From Sphingobium sp. AP50 (GTDB taxonomy: Bacteria > Pseudomonadota > Alphaproteobacteria > Sphingomonadales > Sphingomonadaceae), in the NCBI RefSeq assembly GCF_900109095.1, contig NZ_FNYZ01000010.1, positions 122,546-186,545 of the forward strand: a DNA stretch of 64,000 nucleotides. Direction: 5' to 3'. The translations under genes and the position numbers were made by a program. Of the stretch, positions 54,391-61,963 are shown piece by piece. Under the pieces are notes generated by a model. The model did no database searches. It was given only the letters and a program-made list of their open reading frames with translations, and had not been told where the DNA came from. The stretch's first letter is position 1. Every line of letters starts with the position of its first letter.

Positions 54391-56016
54391 ATGAGGCCGT
54401 TCCTGACGCTGCACGATCCGGCGGAAGCGGCCCGTCGCTACCAGCAGGGGCTTTGGGCCGACGACACTTTCTACACACTGCTCGCCAGAGCGGCCGACAC
54501 AAAGCATGATAGGCCGGCGCTTCAGGACGGAACGAAAACCTTTACATGGCGGGAGTTGCTGCTGCGCGTCGACGCTATGGCCGACGATTTGGTACAGAGC
54601 GGCCTGGTTGCTGGTGACCGTGTATCGCTGTGGCTGTCGAACAAGATCGAGGCCATCGTCGTTTTTCTCGCGTGCTCGCGTGAGGGCTTTGCCTGTAATC
54701 CTTCGCTGCACCGCACCTATACCTGCGCAGAGATAATCGACCTAATGACCACATTGGGATCGGCCGCGTTGCTGACCGAAGAAGGTTGGGGAGCAGACCG
54801 CTCGACATCAGACTTCGAAGGTATGCTTGGTGCACTCCCATTTCTGCGCCGGGTCTATACGCCAGCCAGCATGCCACCGCCAAATCTGGTTTCCGAACGG
54901 GAAGTACACAGGAATCCTGATGCGGTAGCTTATCTTGCCTTCACCTCCGGCACGACTGGCACGCCCAAGTGCGTCATGCATTCGGCAAACACGCTTTTGG
55001 CCAATGGTCGTGACCTTGCCCGCGATTGGGAGATAGGGAGCGATGAGGTCATCCTGACCCTTAGCCCCCTTTCGCATCATATTGCGTGGGTAGCCGTTTC
55101 CCAATGGCTCATCGCGGGCTGTAGGCTCGTCACCGACGACGCGCCTGTTGGTGTCAGTCGGCTCGATTGGATCCTTGAAACGGGGGCGACCTACATCCTT
55201 GGCGTGCCGACGCATGCTATGGACATTCTCCAGGAGCAGCGGGCGCGCGCGCTTCCCAAGCTAGGCTCGGTGCGCATTTTCTACATGGCGGGCGCACCGA
55301 TTCCGGCGGTGGTAGCGGAAGCTTTTATCGCTCAAGGGGTAACGCCGCAAAACGTCTATGGCATGACGGAGAATTCCTCTCACCAATATACCCACCGTGA
55401 CGACACGCCGGAAATCTGGACTCAGACGTGCGGACGAGGGGGGCGTGGTTACGAGGTCCGCATCTTCGACCCCGAGAATGAAGATGTCGCTCTTGGTATT
55501 GGAGAAACCGGACAGATTGGCGGGCGTGGCGCGACCTTGATGCTCGGCTATTTCGACAACCAGCGCGCAACCGAAAAAAGCTTCAACCGCGACGGTTGGT
55601 TTCTTTCCGGTGACCTTGGTTCGCTCGACGCAAGCGGCAATCTCCGCATCGAAGGCCGATTGAAGGACCTCATCATCCGGGGAGGTCACAATATTTATCC
55701 TTCGCGCATAGAGGCGTCGGCTCTCACCCATCCGGCGATCGAGAAGGCTGCGGCCTTTGCAATTGCCGACGAGCGGCTTGGCGAACGTGTTTGCCTTGCT
55801 GTCATAGGCGAGGTGACTGCCGATCATGTGCTCGAGCATCTCGCGAGTGAAGGCTTGTCAAAGTTTGATATGCCGGAATGGTTTTTGAAGCTGGAGACAT
55901 TCCCGCTCACGCCCAGCGGGAAGATCCTGAAGCGTGACCTCGCTGAGATGGTGGCACGCGGCGCGCTGGAGCCGACCGCTGTCCGCTACAGAAAACGAAC
56001 CGAGGCATTGTCATGA
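54391..56016 (+). CDS. AMP-forming acyl-CoA synthetase
   Basis: A 541-residue adenylate-forming enzyme with F-T-S-G-T-T-G-T-P-K (P-loop), Y-G-M-T-E-N-S, L-S-G-D-L-G, D-L-I-I-R-G-G-H-N-I-Y-P and the C-terminal P-S-G-K-I-L-K-R (adenylation Lys). It differs strongly from the synthetase at 48352, so the two probably activate different acids. Start set at MRPFLTL, where the family N terminus begins. First gene of a tightly coupled plus-strand operon; its stop overlaps the next start (ATGA). Confidence 0.88.
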   Translation: MRPFLTLHDPAEAARRYQQGLWADDTFYTLLARAADTKHDRPALQDGTKTFTWRELLLRVDAMADDLVQSGLVAGDRVSLWLSNKIEAIVVFLACSREGFACNPSLHRTYTCAEIIDLMTTLGSAALLTEEGWGADRSTSDFEGMLGALPFLRRVYTPASMPPPNLVSEREVHRNPDAVAYLAFTSGTTGTPKCVMHSANTLLANGRDLARDWEIGSDEVILTLSPLSHHIAWVAVSQWLIAGCRLVTDDAPVGVSRLDWILETGATYILGVPTHAMDILQEQRARALPKLGSVRIFYMAGAPIPAVVAEAFIAQGVTPQNVYGMTENSSHQYTHRDDTPEIWTQTCGRGGRGYEVRIFDPENEDVALGIGETGQIGGRGATLMLGYFDNQRATEKSFNRDGWFLSGDLGSLDASGNLRIEGRLKDLIIRGGHNIYPSRIEASALTHPAIEKAAAFAIADERLGERVCLAVIGEVTADHVLEHLASEGLSKFDMPEWFLKLETFPLTPSGKILKRDLAEMVARGALEPTAVRYRKRTEALS

Positions 56017-56783
56017 CTATTGAGCTTAGCCGCCTGGACAATCTTGCCCTGCTTACGATCAACAGGCCTCACGCATTGAACGCTCTGAGCTTCGCGATCA
56101 TCCAAGAAATCGGTTCTGCTCTGGACGCGGTGGCAGGAATGGCGGACGTCAGGGCACTCCTCATCACAGGCGCAGGTGACAAAGCATTCTGTGCCGGCGC
56201 GGACATCAAGGAGTTGCGCAATCGGCCCTTGATTGATCAGAAGCGCGGATCGGAATTCGGTCAGGGGGTTTTCGCGAAGCTCGATACCCTTCCAGTCGCC
56301 TCCATCGCGCTAATTAACGGATATGCCTTCGGGGGCGGGCTTGAGCTGGCCCTCGCCTGCACGTTCCGTTTGGCGAGCCCGGTTGCCAGAATGGGTTTGC
56401 CGGAGATCAAGCTGGGCCTCATTCCGGGTTATGGAGGTACTCAGCGGCTGCCGCGCCTGGTGGGTGAGAGTAGGGCGCTTGAGATGATCCTCACCGGGCG
56501 CACGCTGAACGCTGCCGAAGCGGCCGCAATCGGACTTGTGAACAAAGTGGTCGAGGGCGACCTCATTGCGGCAGGCAAAGCATTTGCAGCGGAGTTTGCT
56601 GGCTACAGTCTGAGAACGCTCGAGTTTGCGCGTCGCGCAGTTCAACGCGCAGAGAAATTGCCGTTGGTTGAAGGCCTACGTGTCGAAGCCGACCTCTCGA
56701 CCCTCGCCTACCGCACGGCGGACGCGGAGGAGGGCATGGCAGCGTTCGAAGAAAAGCGGAGGCCTGAATTCAAAGATGACTAA
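56013..56783 (+). CDS. enoyl-CoA hydratase
   Basis: A 256-residue crotonase. Oxyanion-hole residues A-F-C-A-G-A-D and G-Y-A-F-G-G-G-L, and both catalytic Glu positions (G-L-E-L-A and L-P-E-I-K-L-G-L-I-P-G-Y-G-G-T-Q-R) are present, so it should hydrate 2-enoyl-CoA. Start overlaps the synthetase stop by four bases; its own stop overlaps the next gene by eight. Complete and normal in length. Confidence 0.9.
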   Translation: MTIELSRLDNLALLTINRPHALNALSFAIIQEIGSALDAVAGMADVRALLITGAGDKAFCAGADIKELRNRPLIDQKRGSEFGQGVFAKLDTLPVASIALINGYAFGGGLELALACTFRLASPVARMGLPEIKLGLIPGYGGTQRLPRLVGESRALEMILTGRTLNAAEAAAIGLVNKVVEGDLIAAGKAFAAEFAGYSLRTLEFARRAVQRAEKLPLVEGLRVEADLSTLAYRTADAEEGMAAFEEKRRPEFKDD

Positions 56784-57477
56784 GAATACTATCATCGTAA
56801 CTGGCGGCAGCAAGGGCATCGGGGCAGCTATCGCCACCGAACTCGATCGGCGCGGTTATCATGTCATCTGCGTGTCGCGCTCGGGTGAGGCTCCGGTAGG
56901 TGAGGGACGCGCTTGCGACATGACCGACGAAGCGGCCGTTCGGGCCATGTTCGCTGAAACTGCTCGCACGAGCGGGATCATCGGCCTAGTGAACAATGCA
57001 GGCGTGCATATTCACGGCATGATCGCGTCACTCGAAACCGCCGATTACGAGAGGGTGATGCGGCTCAACGCAACGGCGGTTATGATCGCGTCGCGCGAAG
57101 CCTACCCCCATCTTCGCGGCGAAGGGACAATCGTCAACATCGGCTCCTTCTTCGACAAACTTGGTGTCCCAGACAACTTCGCTTACTGCGCTTCGAAAGC
57201 CGCAGTCGGCGCGATGACGCGCTGTATGGCCGTGGAATGGGCTCGCGACAATATTCGCGTTCTCAATGTGGCACCCGGCTACATCGCCACTGACCTTAAC
57301 AAGGATTTCCTCGCCAGCGAAAAGACGAGGGCGTGGCTTTCAAAGCGAATTCCGACGCAACGCGCCGGCGGATCCGATGAAGTAGCGCGCCTAGTGGGCT
57401 CTCTTTTCTCCGAAAACATCGGCTTTCTCACAGGTGAGACAATCTATGTCGATGGCGGTCAAGGGATGAATCACTGA
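56776..57477 (+). CDS. SDR family oxidoreductase
   Basis: A 233-residue SDR, short for the class: T-G-G-S-K-G-I-G, N-N-A-G near residue 73, catalytic Ser in I-G-S-F, Y-C-A-S-K, and V-D-G-G-Q. The ATG at 56776 gives a normal N terminus (M-T-K-N-T-I-I-V-T-G-G); reading further upstream runs through the hydratase gene in another frame. Its stop overlaps the next start (TGATG). Probably a dehydrogenase of a CoA-bound or ring alcohol. Confidence 0.85.
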   Translation: MTKNTIIVTGGSKGIGAAIATELDRRGYHVICVSRSGEAPVGEGRACDMTDEAAVRAMFAETARTSGIIGLVNNAGVHIHGMIASLETADYERVMRLNATAVMIASREAYPHLRGEGTIVNIGSFFDKLGVPDNFAYCASKAAVGAMTRCMAVEWARDNIRVLNVAPGYIATDLNKDFLASEKTRAWLSKRIPTQRAGGSDEVARLVGSLFSENIGFLTGETIYVDGGQGMNH

Positions 57478-58643
57478 TGGGGATGTTCGGCCAAATTGAT
57501 GCCAGCCGCCGCTGGAATGATGACGAGCGCCAGATCCTTGATCAGGTACAGCGCGTCGTTGATGAGGTAATCGCACCCAACGCAAAGCGCGTCGATGAGA
57601 ACTCCGAATTCCCATGGGAGAATGTAAGGGCGCTTAACGCGCTGGGACTGAATACCGTGTTCATTCCCGAGGCTTTTGGCGGCTCGGCGATGCCGTACAA
57701 GCTCTACCTCGAGATCGTGACAATCATCTCCGAGGCGTGCGCGTCCACGGGTATCATCTACGCCACCAACTATCACGGTATGAAGCCGCTGATCGATTTC
57801 GGCACCGATGAGCAGCGCGCGCGGTTGCTGCCCGCCATTGCTGAAGGAGCGCTAGGCGCTTTGGCGATTACCGAACCGGGCGCCGGATCGGATGCGACGG
57901 GCATGAAGACACGTTTCACGCCGGAGGGTGACGACATCGTCATAAACGGCGGCAAGATCTTCATCACCAATGGCGATGTGGCGAGCCGCATTCTGCTTTT
58001 CGGCAAGTGGTCAGAAATCGAGGATCCCAGGAAGGCGATTTCCGCGTTGATTCTTGAAGAAGGAGCACCCGGCTTCTCTGTGATCGGCAAGGAGCACAAG
58101 ATGGGCCATCGCGGCTCGTCCACATGCGCCTTGTCGTTCGACAATATTAGAGTGCCAAGAACAAATCTTCTGGGCGAGCCGGGTGATGGTCTGCAGATCC
58201 TTCTCGCCTCACTCAACAAGTCGCGGCCGTCGGTGGCGGCGCATGCGCGGGGCATCGCCCGCGCCGCGTTCAAGGATATGGTCGCTTACGCGAACGAGCG
58301 CGTTCAGGGCGGGAAGAGAGTACTTGAATTCCAGGGCAACCAGTTCACGCTCGCGGACCTCGCGGGCGACCTAGCACTGCTCGAACGTTGGATTGATTAC
58401 GTCGCAGAGCTGGTTGACGGTGGTGCGAAAGATTTTGGAATGGAAGCGTCGCTCGCCAAGATGCGCGCATCCGATCTAGCGATGCGCATGGCGACTGAGT
58501 GCGTCCAGTTCCATGGCGGTTATGGCTATTGCACCGATTATCGGGCTGAACGGCTAATGCGCGACGCGAAAATCACGCAAATCTGGGAGGGGACCAATCA
58601 AGTCCACCGCCAGCTTATTGGACGGAGTTTCATCTCGAAATGA
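57477..58643 (+). CDS. acyl-CoA dehydrogenase
   Basis: A 388-residue homomeric-type ACAD. Flavin contacts A-I-T-E-P-G-A-G-S-D and K-I-F-I-T-N-G-D are present, and the catalytic Glu is kept in I-W-E-G-T-N-Q-V-H-R. It should oxidise a simple acyl-CoA to the 2-enoyl-CoA ahead of the hydratase in the same operon. It begins at the last base of the previous stop and overlaps the next gene by four bases. Confidence 0.92.
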   Translation: MGMFGQIDASRRWNDDERQILDQVQRVVDEVIAPNAKRVDENSEFPWENVRALNALGLNTVFIPEAFGGSAMPYKLYLEIVTIISEACASTGIIYATNYHGMKPLIDFGTDEQRARLLPAIAEGALGALAITEPGAGSDATGMKTRFTPEGDDIVINGGKIFITNGDVASRILLFGKWSEIEDPRKAISALILEEGAPGFSVIGKEHKMGHRGSSTCALSFDNIRVPRTNLLGEPGDGLQILLASLNKSRPSVAAHARGIARAAFKDMVAYANERVQGGKRVLEFQGNQFTLADLAGDLALLERWIDYVAELVDGGAKDFGMEASLAKMRASDLAMRMATECVQFHGGYGYCTDYRAERLMRDAKITQIWEGTNQVHRQLIGRSFISK

Positions 58644-59506
58644 CCAGCGACATCAAGAAGGTGGCTATCTGTGGAGCGGGCGGTACCATGGGGGCCGGGA
58701 TTGCGTTGGTTGCGGCCCGCGCCGGGTTCAAGACGATTTGTTTCGACATGTCGTCAGACGCACTCGCACGGCAAAGGAAGGTGGCCGAGGGCTTCTTCGG
58801 CAAGTCCGTCGAACGCGGAAAAATGTCCGAAGAGGCGAAAAATGCTGCCTTGATGAATCTGGTTGACACGACCTTGCTCTCAGATCTTGCGGACTGCGAT
58901 CTCGTGATCGAGGCGATTTTCGAGGATCTCGCTGCAAAGCGCGCGCTATTCAAGAAACTAGACGGGCTGTGCAAACCGGAAACGATCTTCGCCTCGAACA
59001 CGTCAACATTGTCGATAACTGAGATCGCGTCGGGTTGCGGTCGGGAAGATCGTATTGTGGGTATGCATTTCTGCCTCCCAGCCCAATTGATGAAACTGAT
59101 TGAGATGTCGCGCGGAGTGAATAGCGCAGACGAAGCCTTCAATTCGGCTTGGAACTGGACGTTGGCGGCTGGTCAAACTCCCGTGGAGACGCAGGACAAG
59201 CCGGGTTTCATTCTAAATGCGCTGCTGGTCCCGTTCAACAATGACGTGATCCGGGCGATTGAGGCGGGGGTTGCCCTACCTGCGGACATCGACAAGGCGA
59301 TCAAGAAAGGCCTCGGTTACAAAATGGGGCCCTGCGAACTGCTCGATTTGATCGGCCTCGACACGCAGGTTCGTCTTTGTGAAGCCTTTTATCCGGTGAC
59401 ACTGGATCCCCGGGCATCGGCTCCGCCGCTGCTGCGCCGCATGGTCGCTGCCGGACATCTCGGCCGAAAGACTGGCAAGGGCTTTTTTGACTACCAGGCT
59501 GCCTGA
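58640..59506 (+). CDS. 3-hydroxyacyl-CoA dehydrogenase
   Basis: A 288-residue enzyme of the HBDH type: NAD-binding G-A-G-G-T-M-G-A-G, catalytic His in V-G-M-H-F-C-L-P-A-Q-L-M-K-L-I-E, P-G-F-I-L-N, and the C-terminal domain with G-L-G-Y-K-M-G-P-C-E-L-L-D. It oxidises 3-hydroxyacyl-CoA to the 3-keto form with NAD. ATGA overlap with the ACAD gene. The H-F-F-N-P-A box is changed to H-F-C-L-P-A, a small departure that may reflect substrate choice. Confidence 0.88.
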   Translation: MTSDIKKVAICGAGGTMGAGIALVAARAGFKTICFDMSSDALARQRKVAEGFFGKSVERGKMSEEAKNAALMNLVDTTLLSDLADCDLVIEAIFEDLAAKRALFKKLDGLCKPETIFASNTSTLSITEIASGCGREDRIVGMHFCLPAQLMKLIEMSRGVNSADEAFNSAWNWTLAAGQTPVETQDKPGFILNALLVPFNNDVIRAIEAGVALPADIDKAIKKGLGYKMGPCELLDLIGLDTQVRLCEAFYPVTLDPRASAPPLLRRMVAAGHLGRKTGKGFFDYQAA

Positions 59507-59519
59507 AGGGACCCGCGAA

Positions 59520-60149
59520 ATGAGAGACTATGAAATCGTTCAGGTCGGCCCCAGCCGATCCTTCCTATCGGGCGATCCGTTTCTTCAGAGCTCTATACCG
59601 GGCGCCGAAGTGATCTTGTATTTGGGCGGTCCTCCGGCGGAGGACGTTACCAGGACTGCGATACTCGTAGAGCTCGATACAGAGTGTCTGGGCGTTTACA
59701 CAGGCGAGCAGTCCGGTTGTGAGGGCTCCAACATCCTGGGGTTCGCCCGGTACCGCAATGGAAATGATGCGCCCACTAATTTAATTGAACTGGTCCGTCA
59801 GCCTAATAGCAACACTGACGCGATCGAGGCGGCGATTTTGATGTTCGAAGCTTCGGGCTTCGAGGTCGTGGTATGCGCCGATCAGGCAGGGCGCATTATC
59901 GACCGGCTCGTGCGCCCGAAGTATAACGCCGCGTTGCGCTTCCTTGATGAAGGATTGGCAAGCGCCGCGGCGATGGACATGACATGCCGAATGGGCCTTG
60001 GTTATCCCGATGGTCCGATCGAGCGGGTTGTGCGTGGAGACCTCGCGCGCCACCACGATGTCACGACCGCGATATGGGCCATGAATGGCCAAGCGGCCTA
60101 CATGCCGGCGCGACGATCAGTCGTCGCGAAGGCGCGGAAGCAGTCATGA
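59520..60149 (+). CDS. 3-hydroxyacyl-CoA dehydrogenase C-terminal domain protein
   Basis: A 209-residue protein. Its second half matches the helical C-terminal domain of 3-hydroxyacyl-CoA dehydrogenases (R-L-V-R-P-K-Y-N-A-A-L-R-F-L-D-E-G, then G-L-G-Y-P-D-G-P-I-E and H-H-D-V-T). The first half (about 1-110) has no G-x-G-x-x-G motif and looks like a decayed Rossmann part. It probably acts as a dimer partner or acyl-CoA-binding subunit for the enzyme encoded just before it. GAAGGGA precedes the ATG. Confidence 0.75.
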   Translation: MRDYEIVQVGPSRSFLSGDPFLQSSIPGAEVILYLGGPPAEDVTRTAILVELDTECLGVYTGEQSGCEGSNILGFARYRNGNDAPTNLIELVRQPNSNTDAIEAAILMFEASGFEVVVCADQAGRIIDRLVRPKYNAALRFLDEGLASAAAMDMTCRMGLGYPDGPIERVVRGDLARHHDVTTAIWAMNGQAAYMPARRSVVAKARKQS

Positions 60150-61294
60150 ACTCGCGCGGCGCTCTGTCCGGCCTGAAAGTCCTGGACTTCTCGACTCTGC
60201 TTCCTGGCCCGATGGCGACCCTATTCCTAGCGGAAGCAGGGGCGGAGGTGATCAAGATCGAACGCCCCGGCAAAGGCGAAGAGATGCGCAGCTATGTGCC
60301 GCGCTGGGGGCAGGACAGCGTCAATTTTGCCATGCTCAATCGTGGCAAGAAAAGCCTCGCTGTGGATCTCAAAAATGCTGATGACCGGGCCCGACTAGCT
60401 CCGCTTCTGGAGGATGCCGATATCCTTGTCGAGCAATTCCGGCCAGGCGTGATGTCACGCCTCGGACTGGGTTATGAGGATGTAGCCAAGATCAATCCCG
60501 GTATCATTTACTGCTCGATCAGTGGCTACGGCCAGTCCGGTCCCAAGCACGCGGCCGCGGGGCACGATCTCAATTATATAGGGGACGCGGGCTTGTTAGC
60601 TCTGAGCTTGGGCACGGCTGAGACCCCGGTAATTCCGCCTGCGCTAATCGCGGATATTGCGGGTGGCACCTATCCTGCTGTTTTCAACATCCTCCTCGCC
60701 CTGCGTGAACGCGATCGGTCCGGCGGAGGCTGCCATATCGACATCGCGATGGCGGACAATCTGTTTCCTTTTCTTTACTGGGCTATTGGCGATGGCCAAG
60801 CGGCGGGGCGTTGGCCAAGCAGTGGCGATGCTTTGGTCACAGGAGGATCCTGCCGATATCGCCTTTATCCCACGTTGGACGGCAAATTTGCAGCCGTCGC
60901 GGCGCTTGAAGACAAATTCTGGGAACGCTTCATTGCGACCATCGGGCTCGAATCCGAGTTTCACGACGATCAGGCCGACCAGCAATCCACCACAGCCCGT
61001 GTTGCCGAACTGATTGGCGCGCGAGACTCCGCTTATTGGGATGCGCGCTTCGTCGCAGCAGACTGCTGTTGCTCGATCGTACGCACCGCCCAAGAAGCGA
61101 TGCGAGACCCGCACTTCGTCGCGCGCGGCGTGTTCAACGCCAAGCTCTGGAACGAAAGTGGCGAGGTGATCTGCGCCTTGCCGACCCCTATCGCCCCAGC
61201 ATTCAGGGGAACCCAGACGGATCCGGTCCGTGCGCCTAAACTGGGTGAGCAGAACGAAATTATATTCGGGACCGCGGCGACGGCGAGCCGCTGA
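60146..61294 (+). CDS. class III (CaiB/BaiF) CoA-transferase
   Basis: A 382-residue formyl-CoA transferase-family protein: G-L-K-V-L-D-F-S-T-L-L-P-G-P-M at the N terminus, I-K-I-E-R-P-G, and the catalytic Asp in A-G-H-D-L-N-Y. Such enzymes move CoA between acids without ATP, or act as racemases in one branch. It would save ATP or activate the substrate using product CoA esters. The start overlaps the previous stop (ATGA). The longer frame upstream has unlike composition. Confidence 0.88.
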   Translation: MNSRGALSGLKVLDFSTLLPGPMATLFLAEAGAEVIKIERPGKGEEMRSYVPRWGQDSVNFAMLNRGKKSLAVDLKNADDRARLAPLLEDADILVEQFRPGVMSRLGLGYEDVAKINPGIIYCSISGYGQSGPKHAAAGHDLNYIGDAGLLALSLGTAETPVIPPALIADIAGGTYPAVFNILLALRERDRSGGGCHIDIAMADNLFPFLYWAIGDGQAAGRWPSSGDALVTGGSCRYRLYPTLDGKFAAVAALEDKFWERFIATIGLESEFHDDQADQQSTTARVAELIGARDSAYWDARFVAADCCCSIVRTAQEAMRDPHFVARGVFNAKLWNESGEVICALPTPIAPAFRGTQTDPVRAPKLGEQNEIIFGTAATASR

Positions 61295-61329
61295 AGTCCC
61301 GACAAACAGTACAACAAAGAGGATAGATT

Positions 61330-61932
61330 ATGACCGAGCCAGATCCCGCACATGTCGACGAATGGGGAACGGGGATGTGGGACATCTTCAAGCAGCTTGG
61401 CCATCGACCCAGGACGGCTGGTCTCTCGAAAGAGGACATCGCTATTCTGGATCATGAGGAAGCCGAGGTTCTCGATGCGTTCAAGCGATATCATTATCTT
61501 TACGACTCGCGCGATCTGGACGGGGTAGTGGCGCGATTCACCGATGATTGTGTCCTGGTGAACCCGCGGGGAACCTATATCGGCAAGGATGCCATCAGGG
61601 AAAATTACGAATATCTTATCAATCGGCCGCGGTTCTTCATCCACTATGGAACGAACACGCTGGTTCGCTTCGAACCAGGGATGGAAGAGGCATGGCTCGG
61701 CGCCTTCTATCAGGCTGCTATCATCTTGCCCGACAAGAGCAGCTACACGGGCTGCGGTACCTACATGAAGCGTCTGCATAAGCGCACAGGCGAATGGCGC
61801 GTATTTGAAGCGCGGATTACAGGAAATCACCGCTTCGACCATATGGTTGGACCAGGTGCCCCATCCTCGCCACCGCCGGGCACCTTCCCGAAAAAATCCG
61901 GAGATCTCATCGAAGAGACTGCAAGGCCATGA
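61330..61932 (+). CDS. NTF2/SnoaL-like protein
   Basis: A 200-residue protein with a cone-like alpha+beta barrel pattern: I-L-D-H-E-E-A-E-V-L-D-A-F-K-R-Y near residue 40-55, then R-D-L-D-G-V-V-A-R-F-T-D-D-C-V-L-V-N-P and a strand-rich C terminus. The fold is shared by ketosteroid isomerase, SnoaL cyclases and hydratases that handle ring substrates, so an isomerase role is possible but unproven. GAGGATAG precedes the ATG. Residues 1-35 and the last 20 lie outside the domain. Confidence 0.75.
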   Translation: MTEPDPAHVDEWGTGMWDIFKQLGHRPRTAGLSKEDIAILDHEEAEVLDAFKRYHYLYDSRDLDGVVARFTDDCVLVNPRGTYIGKDAIRENYEYLINRPRFFIHYGTNTLVRFEPGMEEAWLGAFYQAAIILPDKSSYTGCGTYMKRLHKRTGEWRVFEARITGNHRFDHMVGPGAPSSPPPGTFPKKSGDLIEETARP

Positions 61933-61963
61933 CGAAGCACGATGTCATTAGTGATTGCAGCCG

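Noticed and set aside
54080..54394. Possible AraC-type regulator remnant (R-I-R-L-A-C-D-L-L-Q-S-G resembles the start of an AraC HTH)
   Set aside because: The similarity is limited to about a dozen residues and does not continue in any frame, so it was not annotated.
60061..60381. Alternative upstream start for the CoA-transferase gene near 59984
   Set aside because: The added residues overlap the previous gene in another frame and look non-coding; the ATGA overlap at 60146 fits the operon pattern.
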